This document shows, piece by piece, positions 27,057 to 39,718 of a stretch of 63,649 nucleotides of DNA. Below the pieces are notes generated by a model, which was given only the letters and a program-made list of their open reading frames with translations, made no database searches and had not been told where the DNA came from. A program made the position numbers and the translations under genes. The stretch covers positions 1 through 63,649 of the forward strand of contig JARVCM010000008.1 in NCBI GenBank assembly GCA_029976705.1, in the 5' to 3' direction. Numbering within the stretch: position 1 is the stretch's first letter; every line of letters begins with the position of its first letter. Source of the DNA: Mollicutes bacterium (GTDB lineage: Bacteria; Bacillota_I; Bacilli_A; Mycoplasmatales; MT37).

Positions 27057-27141
27057 TTTTTTAGAAATTTAATTAGATGTTATAATTAACTATTATTAAA
27101 TTTAATGATTAAATAACATTTATAAATTAAAGAGGTTTGCA

Positions 27142-27363
27142 ATGATTGAATGATGATGGTTATTAATTACAGGATTAGGAACTTTAATTCTGGGATTGTC
27201 AATTGGTTTTGTTGCAACTAAATGATTTTTTAAACGACAATTAAAACAAAATCCACCTATTAATGCGGGAATGATTCGTGCAATGTATCGTCAAATGGGG
27301 CGCAAACCTTCAGAAGTACAAGTAAGATCGGTAATTAACGCGATGAAAAGACATCAAAATTAA
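27142..27363 (+). CDS. UPF0154 (YneF-like) small membrane protein
   Basis: MIEWWWLLITGLGTLILGLSIGFVATKWFFKRQLKQNPPINAGMIRAMYRQMGRKPSEVQVRSVINAMKRHQN. Confidence 0.88.
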
Positions 27364-27387
27364 ATTTAAAAAACGACGGGATATTCA

Positions 27388-27540
27388 ATGAGAACAAAGA
27401 TTTTTTTTTATTGTCCAGATTGTAATCGGCAAAATTATTTTTCTACAAAAAATAAAACCAAAACTCAAGAAAATAAAGTTTTAAAAAAATTTTGTGGAAA
27501 CTGTAGAAAAGTTGTTCCTCATCAAGAAAAGAAGAAATAA
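27388..27540 (+). CDS. rpmG: 50S ribosomal protein L33
   Basis: 50 aa MRTKIFFYCPDCNRQNYFSTKNKTKTQENKVLKKFCGNCRKVVPHQEKKK with two CxxC. Confidence 0.85.
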   Translation: MRTKIFFYCPDCNRQNYFSTKNKTKTQENKVLKKFCGNCRKVVPHQEKKK

Positions 27541-27556
27541 AAATAAATAATATTTA

Positions 27557-28993
27557 ATGTTCATTTCATTTTTTAGCAAAGATAATTTTTTTTTAAGTTC
27601 CAACAACATTAATCGTTCTGGAAAAGAAAATAATTTCAATAGAAAAAATGATAAAAATCCTTTTTTTCAAAATTTATTTAATGTCCGTTGATTTCGTATT
27701 GCAATTTGTTTTGTTTTATTTTTGCTTTTTCTTTTATTATGACAACAAGTAGGACAAAAATTCACACTTTTAATGTTTACTGTTTTGCCTTTGTTTGTTG
27801 GTTACGGTTTATCACATCTTTTGGAACCAATAAACCAATTTTTTCGACGTTTTTTTTCTAAGAGAGTTAGTCAAATTATTGTTTTTTGTTTTTTCTTATT
27901 TTTTACTTTATCATTGGTTTTAGGTTTATTTTTTATTCTTTTTATTCAATTAGATGATTTGTATCGAAAGTTTTTATTTAAAACTGGTAATGTTGAATTT
28001 GAAACTTTTTTAAAAGATATTGTTAAAAAACGTGAAGGTAATGAAATTAAAGATTTTAATTTTGTTAAAAGTAGTTCTGATAGTTTTGAATTGTCATATA
28101 GCACCAGCACTGATTCAATAATATCCGGCACAGGTTCAATTAAAAAAATTACTGTTATGAAAAACGAAGTAGCAGGTATATTTATTTTGCTTTTAAGTAT
28201 TGCTTCATCCTTGCCTTTTTTAAAAGGAATTTGTTTTACGGGAATAGATTGAATTTATAGTAATTTAACAAATTATGGTTATTTACGTTCTTTATTTGCT
28301 AATTTAGAAACAATCGTCTTGTTTCTTTATCTTTTCTTTTTTACAATTGTTATTGCTGCTTTTTCTTTAGGAAAAACAAAAGGATTTTTTAATAAAATTT
28401 GATATTTTTTAACTAAAGATCATGACAAAAATAAAATGGAACAATTGAAAGTAGAATTACGTCAAAATCTTTCTGCTTGAGGAAAGGGTTTATTGATTGT
28501 TCAGTTATATATTTTTATTGGTAGTGGTTTATTTTTATTTGTGGCAGGAATTATTTTTTCTTCTTGGTCTTCATATGATGAGGCAGCGATTGTCTTAACT
28601 TTATTTATGACTTTTTGTAATCTCGTGCCTTATATTGGTCCCGCAATAGGATTTATTCCGATTGTTTCTGTTGGTTTAATTGATGTTGTTAATGAAGGAG
28701 TGAATAATTTTGGTAGTTGAGCGCCATTCATAGTTGCTTTTGGTGGTTGTTTTTTGGTGCAAATTGGTGAGTTATCGTTGGTTTCTCCTTTGGTGTATTC
28801 ACGACAAGTGAAACTTAACCCGATAGCAATTATTGTCGGTTTGAGTATTTTTGGTGTTTTGTTTGGTGTTTTTTGAATGCCGATTGCTATTCCAACGATT
28901 TTAATTATAAAAATTATTTATCAAACCGTTTATGAAAAAGAAGATAAAAAAACTTACGAAAAAAATGATGAAGTTACGATTTCCGAGCGCTAA
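27557..28993 (+). CDS. AI-2E family transporter
   Basis: Multi-TM; 'LPLFVGYGLSHLLEPINQFFRRFF', 'LFMTFCNLVPYIGPAIGFIPIVSVGLI'; frame joins 27773 and 28493. Confidence 0.85.
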
Positions 28994-31772
28994 TCATTTG
29001 CGAGAATTGTGAATTGCTTTTTGAAAAGCAAAGAAACATTTTCTTGTTCCTTCACACTCTTTGGTAAGTCCAGTTAAATTATTGAAATTAAATAAATCTA
29101 ATTTAGTTGATAAAGAGAAAGTAGCACAGGAAGCAATTTCGTTATTATGGATTAATTCTGGCGTTGCTGGTTTAAGGCAATACTTTTTAGGGATAAAAAA
29201 ACCACCAAGCAAACGCATTGTAAATATTCAAAAAGCAGTTCGAACTAATGATATTGAAAATATCGGTAAAACAAATCGTCATTTATCTTTTTTTGAAATG
29301 ATGGGTAATTTTTCACTCGGTGATTATCAAAAAAAAGAAGCTATTCTTTGAGCTTGAGAATTTTTAACTGATTTAAAATGACTTGGATTAGATAAAAAAA
29401 AACTTTTTATTACTGTTTATCATAAGGATGAAGCGGCAATACAAATTTGTCAAACTAATCTCAAAATTGCTCCTGAACATTTAATTTTAGGAGATAAAAA
29501 TAGTAATTTTTGAGATTTGGGTGTTGGACCATGTGGACCAAATTTAGAAATTTTTTATGATTTGGGTGAAAAATTTGATCCCAAAAAACAAGGAATAACT
29601 TTACTTCAAAAAAATATTGATAATGAACGTTATTTAGAAATTTGAAATATTGTTTTTTCCGAATTTTTAAATTCAGGAAATGGAAAATATCAACAATTAC
29701 CAACTAAAAACATTGATACGGGCGCTGGACTAGAAAGAATTCTTACTGTTTTGCAAGATAAAAATAATTGTTTTGAAACTTCTTTATTTGTTGAAATAAT
29801 GGAATTTTTATCCAAACATTTACAAACATCATTTATCCTTCAATCTAACGATCAATTAAATGATAAACAAAAAATCACAAATAAAAGTTTCAAAATTATT
29901 GCAGATCACAGTAAGGCAGTAGTGTTTTTATTAAGTGATTTATTAGAAACACAAACCAATCTTAAAATTAATTTTAACAATCATCGTGGTTATATCATTA
30001 AAAAACTGATTCGCAACGCTCTTGGTCAAATTCAATTCTTTAAAATAAATCAACCGTTTTTATCCGAAATTGTGCCAATAATTGTAATAAAAATGCAAAA
30101 ATTTTATCCTAATTTAAGCAAATGAGCAAACAAAGTAAAAGCAATTATTGCTAATCAAGAAACAGTTTTTTTATCTTTGTTACAAAGCGCTGATAAGTTT
30201 TTAAATTCACTATCAAGTGAAACAATTTCCGGTAAAGAAATTTTTCGTTTAGTAACTGAATTAGGTGTGCCGTTGAGTTTGGTCAAAAAAAAAGCCGAAC
30301 AAAAAAAGATACGCCTAGAATTAGATAATTTTCAAAATTTATTATCCAAACATGAAGAAAAAAGTAAAACCCAATCTACCGGTTTATATGCTGGACCTTA
30401 TAACCTTTCTGGTTTGCCAGCCACTCGTTTTATGGAATCAAAAACAATTGTGACTAAAGCAGAAGTTTTAGGTTTTTTACCTAATATACAAAATAAATCA
30501 CAAATTTGAATTGTTTTTGATAAAACACCATTTTATCCAAATCGTGGTGGACAAATTTGCGATACAGGTTGGTTAATTTCACCAAAAGGGGAAAAAATTC
30601 CGGTTCTTGATGTATTAATTAGTGAATACAAACAATATTTACATTTAGTTGATAAAACTCCTGAAGAAATGAATGAAAAAAATAATTTTTTTACATTGAA
30701 AATTGATGACACAAATAGATCTTTAATTCGTAATAATCATTCAGCAACTCATTTGTTGCATTTTGCTTTACGATCAATTATTTCTAATAGAATTCAACAA
30801 AATGGTTCACTTAACAATGAAAAAGGTCTACGTTTAGATTTTTCTATTGATAATTTATCTTTAAATTTAGAAAAGTTGCAAAAAGTAGAGCAAAAAGTTA
30901 ATGATATTATTCAAGAACAAGTTACTCCACGAATTGATTTGGTTTCTGAACACGAAGCTAAACAAATGAAGGCGTTAAATTTTTTTAAAGTAGAAACTAA
31001 TTCTGATCAAAAAGTACGAGTTGTTACTTTTAATTCTTATTCTGTGGAACTTTGTGGTGGTTTGCATGTTTTTAATACAAGTTTAATGCAAAAATTTTTG
31101 ATTACTCGTATTGAGAAAAAAGGTGCTAATAATTATCGTATTTATGCTTTGACAACTAATAAAATAATTAAAAATTTTTGATCTTCCGTTGAAGAAAATT
31201 TTGATATTTTTTTAAAAAAATATCGTTTAAATTTTGAAAAATTATTAAATCATAATATTTTTTCTGTTTTAGCAAACAAAATGCAAAAGCAGAAAAAATT
31301 CTTTTTACTTTGAGCATTTTATAAAAATGAATTAGAAAGTAAAATTAAAAAATATTTTGAAAAACAACAAAAAAAATTAATTATTCAAAGCGCGCAAAAA
31401 TATATTATTTCTAAATCTGATTTTTATTCAATTGATAAATATTGCATTATTTGACATAAAATTCAAGTCTCAAATCAAATTCCTAATCATTATAATTTTG
31501 AATTTTTAAGAATGGTGTTTGATCAGTACAAAAATAAAGCAAATACATTTTGTTTTTTATTGATTGAAAATAAAAATAAAAATAATAATTTTATTTTTCA
31601 ATTTGATAATCATTTTAAAATTATTGATTGAAAGGAATTTTTTAACAGTTATTTTCAAAATAAAATTAAATTTGGTTTAAAAGAAAATAAAATGCAAGGA
31701 ATGATTGAGAATATAGATTCAAAAATGTTTTTACAAGCATTAAAAACAAAAATCAAAAAACATCTTTCTTAA
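28968..31772 (+). CDS. alaS: Alanine--tRNA ligase (diverged C-terminal region)
   Basis: Active-site and editing motifs: [45 protein letters not shown]; one frame across TGA. Confidence 0.92.
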
Positions 31773-31810
31773 GTAACAAGAATAATTTCTTCCTTCTTTT
31801 GTTTAAATTA

Positions 31811-32680
31811 TTAAATGGACTTTATTCTGAGTTTTTTGACAAATAAATAAACTAAAATAACGACAAACAAAGGTATTAAGAGAATACAAAAACAAAAAAT
31901 ATTTACTCGTTTTTTGTAACGTTCAATTTCTTCAAAGTTAATTCGGTTTTTTAAATCAAACAAGGCTGTTAAACGACTTTTGCTACGAACACATAAATTA
32001 ACTACGATTATTTGTAAAATGAAAATTAATCCTAAATAAACTAAAGTTCCAATGATTTGTTCTTGATAATTAGGAAAAGATTTATTATTAGATAATTTGA
32101 TTTCTATATCATCAATTATGAAATTAGTTTTATTTCGAAATACAAAAAAAAATACAAGACACAATCCACCGAAAAAATAAGAAGTAAAAGATATTCAATT
32201 GATAACAATCATGACACCACTGATTTTTTTATACTTATTAATTATGAAATTAGGAACTCTCTTTAAATCAATTTCATCACGATATTTAAAATGATATTTT
32301 TTTTCTTGATCAAAACTATATTTATTTAGTTGTGAATAAACCACCATTGTTAAAAGTAGAATAAATCCAGGAATAAAAATCACCAAAAGTAAAAATCATA
32401 ATCCTAAATCACTAATACCTTCAAGAAATGCTATATCAAGATTTTTTCAATGATTTAGCGCTATTAAACCACTAAACCCTAAGAAAGAAATAAATATGAA
32501 TCAAATTAAAAAATTAAATATGATCGTTCTGGTGTTTTCTTTTTTAATTTCGCTAATAATAGCGTTTAGTAAGTTAGTATTTTTTTCTTGATTTTTGGAT
32601 TTATTAAACTCTATTGAAGCACTTTGGTTATGCTCTTCATTTTCGTTTTTAAATTGATTATTTTGCTTTAGTTCCATCAT
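31811..32680 (-). CDS. Hypothetical multi-TM membrane protein
   Basis: Minus-strand frame joining 32195..32386 and 31811..32164 through TGA; ATG-ATG start at 32680/32677; about 4 predicted TM segments. Confidence 0.65.
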
Positions 32681-32921
32681 TTAATTGTTTTTCTTCAACT
32701 AATTTTTGTGGAATTGGTTTTGAATTAGAAGGTGTTTGATTATTTTGTGATTTTAAGTCAGTTTTATTATTTTTCTTTTCCGGAATTTTTTTATATTTAT
32801 TTAAATAAACTATTAGAAAAATTAATCACAATAAACCAATCAAGAAAAACGCTCCGCCAAGAATAATGTAAAACAAACTAACATCCTTACCAAAAATTTC
32901 TATATATTTATCAATATTCAT
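32658..32921 (-). CDS. Small single-TM hypothetical protein
   Basis: 87 aa MNIDKYIEIFGKDVSLFYIILGGAFFLIGLLWLIFLIVYLNKYKKIPEKK...; overlaps start of next gene. Confidence 0.6.
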
Positions 32922-32964
32922 CTTTCTTAAATTATTTTAGATAATACACTATATTTCTGCATTT

Positions 32965-34767
32965 TTAATTTTTTTTTGTTTTTAATACTTTTAAAAAAGT
33001 TTCGTGCGGAATGTTTACTTTGCCAAACATTTTCATTCTTTTTTTGCCTTTTTTTTGTTTGTCTCATAATTTACGTTTTCTGGTAATATCCCCACCATAA
33101 CATTTGGCAGTAACGTTTTTACGCAAAGCGCTAATGTTTTCTCGAGCGATGATTTTTTTATTAATTGCTGCTTGTAAACTAATTTGAAAATTGTGGCGCG
33201 GAATATTGTTTTTTAATTTTTCCAAAATAAATCTGCCAATTTCGTAAGTTTTACTACGATGGACGATTTGTGAAAAAGCAGCAATTAATTTTGCATTTAC
33301 TAAAATATCTAATTTAACTAAATCATTTTCTTGATATTTTTTTATTTGATAATCAAAAGAAGCATAACCATTAGTGATTGATTTTAATTTTTCAAAAAAA
33401 TTAACAATAATTTCTGCTAAAGGAATTTCAGCAAGAATTAAAAGTTTATTTTGTTCAATAATTTTTTCTTGAAATATTGAACCACGCTTAATTTTAATTA
33501 ATTCCATAACTTTACCTAAAAAAGTTAAAGGTGTCAATATTTTTACTTCACAAACCGGCTCAAATATTTTACGCACAGACCCTCAATCTGTAATTTTGTT
33601 TAAATCATCAACGACAAGTTGTTTGTTGTTTTGTAAAACAAATTGATGTTTTACTGTTGGTGTTGTAATAATTGTGCTGAGGTTGTATTCTTTTTCAATT
33701 CGTGCTTGAATAATTTCTAAATGTAAAAAACCTAAAAAACCACAACGAAAACCATTTCCTAAAGCGTCGTTTTTAGTTTTTTGATATTGAAAAGCATTAT
33801 CATTAATTTTAATTTTCGCAATTGTGCTTGATAATTCAATGTATTCATCTTGATCACTAGGAAAAAAATTAGCAAAAACTACAGGTTGAATTTTTTGATA
33901 ACCAATTAACGGAACGCTTGCTGATTTTTCTCAACCAGTCAAGGTATCGCCGATATGAATTTCGTCTAGTTGACGAATATTTGCTTGAAAAAGCCCTACT
34001 TCACCACTTTTAATTACTTCTACTTTTTTTAATTCGGGTGTTTTGATTTGTAAACTGATGATTTGATATTTTTTGTTTGTTGCCATTGACTTTACCAACA
34101 TTTTATTTGTTAAGTGTCCATCTTCAACATAAATTAAACCAGTCACACCCTGATATTTATCATAATAACCATCAAAAATTAATGCTTTTAAGGGTTTTTG
34201 GGCATTTCCTGATGGATGCGGGATTTCTTCAATAACTTTCAAAAGAAGTTCTTTAACTCCTTTGTTAGTTTTTGCGGAAATTAAATTTATGGATGCGGAG
34301 TCAACATTTAGTAAATCTACAATATTTTTTTTTACTTTTTCTAGTTCAATATTTTTTAAATCTATTTTATTGATCGCCACAATGATTTTCAAGTTGGCTT
34401 TTTTGGCTAATTCTCAATTAGTGATTGTTTGTGCTTGAATTCCTTTGGAAGCATCAACCAATAAAATTGCTCCTTGACACGCTTTTAAAGATCGTGATAC
34501 TTCATAGGTAAAATCAATATGTCCAGGCGTATCAATTAAATTCAATAAGTGCTTGGTTCCTGCTCGTTCTCATATCATTTGAGCAATATTCAATTTTATG
34601 GTAATCCCGCGTTCTTTTTCCAATTCTAAAGAATCCATAATTCGATCTATTTTTTTTCATTTAAGACTATTTGTAATTTCTAAAAAACGATCAGCTAAAG
34701 TAGATTTGCCGTGATCAATATGAGAAATAATACAAAAATTACGAATTTTATTTTGTGCTATATTCAT
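32965..34767 (-). CDS. lepA: Elongation factor 4 (LepA)
   Basis: GTPase frame with '[27 protein letters not shown]', '[11 protein letters not shown]', '[56 protein letters not shown]'. Confidence 0.95.
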
Positions 34768-34923
34768 TTAATTTTCTTTTTTAATAATAAAAAATTGCTA
34801 AAAGATTTTTTTGCTTTGTTTTAATAAAGTCTGTTAAAATAATAGCAATAGTTTACCTTCTATTGGTGCTTATTGAATTATTTTTTAAAGAAAAAAAATT
34901 TATTTGTTTAGTATTAATCTAAT

Positions 34924-35286
34924 ATGAATTTCAATCAACTCAAAGACATTGTTAATTTTCAACAAAAACCTGTTGATTTTTATCCTACTTTTGGTGTTGG
35001 TGACACGATTAAAGTATTTTGTTTGATTAAAGATTCTAAAAAAACACGAACACAAATTTTTGAAGGGGTTGTTTTAGCAATCAAGGGTTTTTTAAACACT
35101 AAATCTTTTTTAGTTCGTAAATCTACTGGAGAATTTAGTATAGAAAAAAGTTTTTTTTATAACTCGCCATTAGTGGCAAAAATAGAGATTATTAGACTGG
35201 GTAAGGTGCGAAGAAGCAAAATTTATTATTTACGTAATTTGCGTGGTAAAGCAGCAAGAATTAAAGAACAAAGTAAAACAAAATAA
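34924..35286 (+). CDS. rplS: 50S ribosomal protein L19
   Basis: FGVGDTIKVFCLI...RTQIFEGVVLAIKG...VRKSTGEFSIEKSFFYNSPLVAKIEIIRLGKVRRSKIYYLRNLRGKAARIKE. Confidence 0.95.
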   Translation: MNFNQLKDIVNFQQKPVDFYPTFGVGDTIKVFCLIKDSKKTRTQIFEGVVLAIKGFLNTKSFLVRKSTGEFSIEKSFFYNSPLVAKIEIIRLGKVRRSKIYYLRNLRGKAARIKEQSKTK

Positions 35287-35472
35287 GAAATTATAAACAC
35301 ATTTTTTTAACGAATTTATTTATTTTTTGTAATCAATGTCCATATTATTTTTAATTAGCATCGTTATTAAATTAGCAAACACTTTTTTTGTTAATTGTTT
35401 TCAATCATCAATCGCGACAAATACCAATTATTTTTATATTTTTTCTTATAGAGAAAACTGAATTAAACAACA

Positions 35473-36348
35473 ATGAAAAAATTAATAATTAGCATCGCAT
35501 TAGGTTTTTCTATTATTTTGGCATTGTTTTTGCCAGGATTTAAAAATGACTCTACTTTAATAATTGGTGGTTCAACTTCTGTTTATCCTTTGTTTGATAA
35601 ACTAAATGATTTAAATAAGTCTGATAAAGCAAAATATTATTACAACATTCTAGGTAGTCGCGCTGGATTTTTAGGAGTTCAAAGTGAATCTTTAATAGTT
35701 GGTTTTATGAGCAAAAATTCTCCTAATTTACCTAACGAAATGAAAAGTTTTGCTTTGGCGAGTGAAGGAATTATTTTTGTGTATCATTTGCCTGCAAGTT
35801 GTACAACTAAAGAAAGAAATGTGAACTTTAAAAAGAGTGAATTAACGCAAATTTTCCTGGCTAAAAAAGCTAAATGATCACTTTTTAAAAATTTAAAATG
35901 TCAAAAAAATGAAAAAGTTTTTCGTATTAATCGCGAACAAGGCTCAGGAACACGAAGTGTTTTTGAAAAAAAATTGAAATTAGAAAATCGTCAAAACAAT
36001 TATTTTTTTGAACATCTTTCTAAACATTCAGGTTCTACTTTAAAGATAGTTTTACAGACCCCTGGTTCTCTTGCTTATATGAGTTTTTCTTATAAGCAAA
36101 AAATTGATTCAATTCATCAAAATAAAAAATTAGTTAATTTTGCAAAAATTAATAATTTTTTGCCAAACAAAACTAATTTTAATAATGGTAAATATGAATT
36201 TCTTCGTCCTTTTATTGGTTTATATTTAACAAAAAATAAATCTAAACTTAAACCATTTTTTCAGTTTTTGGCAACTGTTGCTGCTAAAAAAAAGTTTGAT
36301 GAATTAGGATTAATTCATCAATTTAATTTAACAGATTTGGGAAATTAG
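35473..36348 (+). CDS. pstS: Phosphate ABC transporter substrate-binding protein
   Basis: N-terminal signal/TM, 'LIIGGSTSVYPLFDKLND', 'INREQGSGTRSVFEKK', 'TPGSLAYMSFSYKQ'; followed by pst genes. Confidence 0.85.
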
Positions 36349-36363
36349 TATTAAATCAAAAAA

Positions 36364-38205
36364 ATGAAATTAAATTTTTTAAATAATAAAAACAGAAAAG
36401 AATATTTTTTAAATAATTGATTTGGTATTCTTGTTCGTTTGGTAACTTTTTTTGTTGTTGCCGCCTTGTTTGCGGTTGCTTTATTTATTTTTATTCGTTC
36501 TTTACCCTTTTTGAAAAAAGAAGGATTAAGTTTTATTTTTAAAGAAAATTGAATTCCTTCAGAAAATCAATTTGGAATTTGAAATTTTGTGATTTCTACT
36601 TTTTGAACTGTTTTTTTTACAATGATTCTTGTTGCTTTTTTGAATGTTTTTACTTCTTTGTTTATTAGTAAATTTGTTACAAAAAAACTTAAAAAATTTT
36701 TAATTTTTTTTGCTCAATTTTTTTCTGGAATTCCATCAATTTGTTTTGGAACTTTTGGCGCTTATGTTTTTGTTGATTTATTTCGTAAAACAGGTATTGC
36801 TTATCCTCATAGCATGATGACGGTGATTTTGGTTTTAACAATTATGATCTTGCCGACCACAATTGTTTTATCAGTGAATGCTTTTGATAATGTTTCTAAA
36901 AAATATGAACTTTCCGCTTATGCTTTAGGAATTAATAAGGTTACAATTTCGTTTAAAATTATTAAAAAAATTTGCAGTAAAACACTTTTGATTATTTTGT
37001 TTTTTGGTTTTTGTCGGGCGATTGGTGAGGTGACGGCGATTGCTTTAATTGCTGGGAATAGTCGTAATGCTCCAAGTATGAACGAAGGTTTTGTGCCTTT
37101 CTTTTTTAGTTCCATTCGTACCCTTTCTTCACTTATTGGTTTAGAAATTGGTGAAAATTTTGGTAAAATGCACGAATCGGCGTTGTTTTCAATTTCTGGA
37201 GTTTTGCTTTTTGTTGTTTTGATAGTCAATTTAATGATCGGTTTGTGAATCAACATTAATTGAACGCGTTCCATTGTGTCGAAAAAAACATTAGCTTTTT
37301 TTGACAAAAAGAAACAAACAATTACTTCTAATTTATTTGTAAATAAATTAACTTGATGATGGTTTTGTTTTTCCTATTGAATGAAATGATTTTTCTTGAT
37401 TGTTTCTTTTATTTTTGTTTATAGTATGTTTTTTTGAATATTAGGTGATATTTGTTATAAAGGAATTGCTAATTTCCGCTTTAAATATTTAGTTAATACC
37501 CAAGGTGATGGCGGGTTACTTTCTGTTATTTTGGTCACGTTGATTTTGTTGTTGTCGACTGTAATTTTTTCTTTTCCCCTAGCATTATTTGTTGCAATTT
37601 TTTTAGTTTTTTACGGAAAGAAAAATCGATGAGTAAAAAAAATTAAACTAGTAATTAATGGTTTTATTTATCAATTTTCTAGTGCTCCGACTGTTATTTT
37701 TGGAATGTTTGGTTTAGCAGTTTTTGTTTCTTATTTTAGTCTTGGTTTTTCTATTTTTGCCGCATCTTTAACAATTATTTTGATTGTTTTACCAGTAATG
37801 ATTCAAACAATTAAACAAGATTTTGAAGCATTTCCCCAAACACAATATGAAAGCGCTATTGCTTTAGGTTTAAATCGTCAAAGCGTGATTTTAAAATTAA
37901 TTTGTCCTACGGTTTTTTTAGGATTTGTGGTTGCCCTTATTTTTGGAATTAATAAAGTAATTGCGGAAAGTAGTCCGGTTTTGATTACAATGGGAACGAC
38001 AAATGCTTTTCCCAAACGCGGTATTTTTTCCAACGGACGAACACTTTCAACGCATATGTATTTATTACAAGGAGAAAATTTGTCAACTAATACAGAAGCG
38101 ATTGTTTATCAAACCGCTTTTTTGACTTTGTTTTTTTTGTTTTTGTTTAATTTGTTGACCTTTTGACTTGTTCGTAAAAAAAATACTATTAAAGGAGAAG
38201 ATTAA
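36364..38205 (+). CDS. pstCA: Fused phosphate ABC transporter permease PstC-PstA
   Basis: One 613-aa frame with two permease halves, each with an EAA-like loop ('YELSAYALGINKVTISFKII', 'QYESAIALGLNRQSVILKLICPTV'); I checked the 37246-37705 linker codon by codon and found no TAA/TAG. Confidence 0.85.
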
Positions 38206-38229
38206 AAAATAATTTACAATATTAATAAG

Positions 38230-39015
38230 ATGAAAGGCAACAAAAACAAAGTAATTTTAGAATTTATTGATTTTTCTTTTTTTTATAATAAACAAAAAAG
38301 AGAAAAACCAACTTTAAATAAAATTAGTTTTAAAATTTATCTCAATTCCATTACTGCAATTATTGGTCCATCGGGTTGTGGTAAATCAACCTTATTAGCA
38401 ACAATTAATCGTTTGCATGAAATCAACTATTTTTCTACAGATGTGTTGGGAGAAGTTAAATTTCATGATCAATCCATTTATGGATCAAAAACTAATGTTG
38501 TTAAATTACGTAAAAAAATTGGTCTAGTTTTTCAAAAACCTGCCCCCTTTCCGATGTCTATTTATGAAAATATTGCTTTTGCTCCAAAAATTCATGGCGA
38601 ACATAATGGTAAAAAGTTGCAAAAAATTGTTGAAACAAGTTTAAAACAAGTTAATTTGTGAGAAGAAGTTAAAGATCGTTTGCAAACGTCAGCACTTTCT
38701 TTATCTGGTGGTCAACAACAACGCTTGTGTTTGGCGCGTTGCTTAGCAAATGAACCAGAAATTATTTTAATGGATGAACCAACAAGTTCTTTAGACCCTA
38801 TTTCTCGTAATAAAGTTGAAGAGTTGATTTTTTCTTTAAAAAAGAAGTATACAATTGTTTTAGTGACACATTCTTTAAATCAAGCGTCTAAGTTATCGGA
38901 TTACGTGGCGTTTTTAAGTAAAGGACAACTGGTAGAATTTGGTAAAACCAACCATGTTTTTGTTCAACCGAAAAAAAAAGAAACGTTAAAATATATCACA
39001 GAAAGAACTGAATAA
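38230..39015 (+). CDS. pstB: Phosphate ABC transporter ATP-binding protein
   Basis: [76 protein letters not shown]. Confidence 0.95.
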
Positions 39016-39021
39016 AAAATT

Positions 39022-39672
39022 ATGATTAATATTGTTCGCCAACGTGTTAAAGAAATTGAAATAGAAATTTTGTTATTTTATCAAGATGTTAAAAATCAAC
39101 AAAAAAATGTTATTTTAGCAATTGAAAAAAATGATAAAGAATTATTATTGTTGGTTGCAAAGCGTGAACAAAAAATTAACCAAAAATACAATCGTATATT
39201 TAAAAACACAGTATATGATTTGGCAAAATACAGCTTATTTGGATCTTATTTACGTAAAATCCTCGCTTATTCCTATATTTCTAATGAATTAGAAAAAATT
39301 GCAAACCATATTTGTGGTGTTTCTTTATTTTTGTTAAACAAAAAACTTTTGTCGCCGGAAAAAGTTTTTTTGATGAATTTTTTAAACAAATCATTAAATG
39401 CTTTTATTAAAGTAGAAAAATTATTTTTTCTGAAAGATGTTAAAATTTTATTAAAATTTTTGCGTAACACTTCTATTAAATTAAATTTTGAAGAATTTTT
39501 TGACAATTTAAAAAAAATCATTTCCAATCATTCTTCATCTTCACAATATCCTTTTAATCAATGTTTTCGTAGTTTACAAAGAATATTTGATCATTTAAAA
39601 AACATCGTGGAGTATTTATTATTAATTCAAAGTTTTATTGAATTTAAAGAATATAAAAACAATAAATTGTAA
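39022..39672 (+). CDS. phoU: Phosphate transport regulator PhoU-like
   Basis: Helical 216-aa protein directly after pstB; 'SYISNELEKIANHICGVSLFLL' PhoU-like helix. Confidence 0.75.
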   Translation: MINIVRQRVKEIEIEILLFYQDVKNQQKNVILAIEKNDKELLLLVAKREQKINQKYNRIFKNTVYDLAKYSLFGSYLRKILAYSYISNELEKIANHICGVSLFLLNKKLLSPEKVFLMNFLNKSLNAFIKVEKLFFLKDVKILLKFLRNTSIKLNFEEFFDNLKKIISNHSSSSQYPFNQCFRSLQRIFDHLKNIVEYLLLIQSFIEFKEYKNNKL

Positions 39673-39718
39673 TTTATTTTCTTATTTATTTAAAAATATT
39701 GGTGACTTATTTATTTTG

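Noticed and set aside
35336-35472. Possible 49-aa ORF upstream of pstS
   Set aside because: Runs into the pstS start, low complexity, no recognisable domain; more likely leader sequence.
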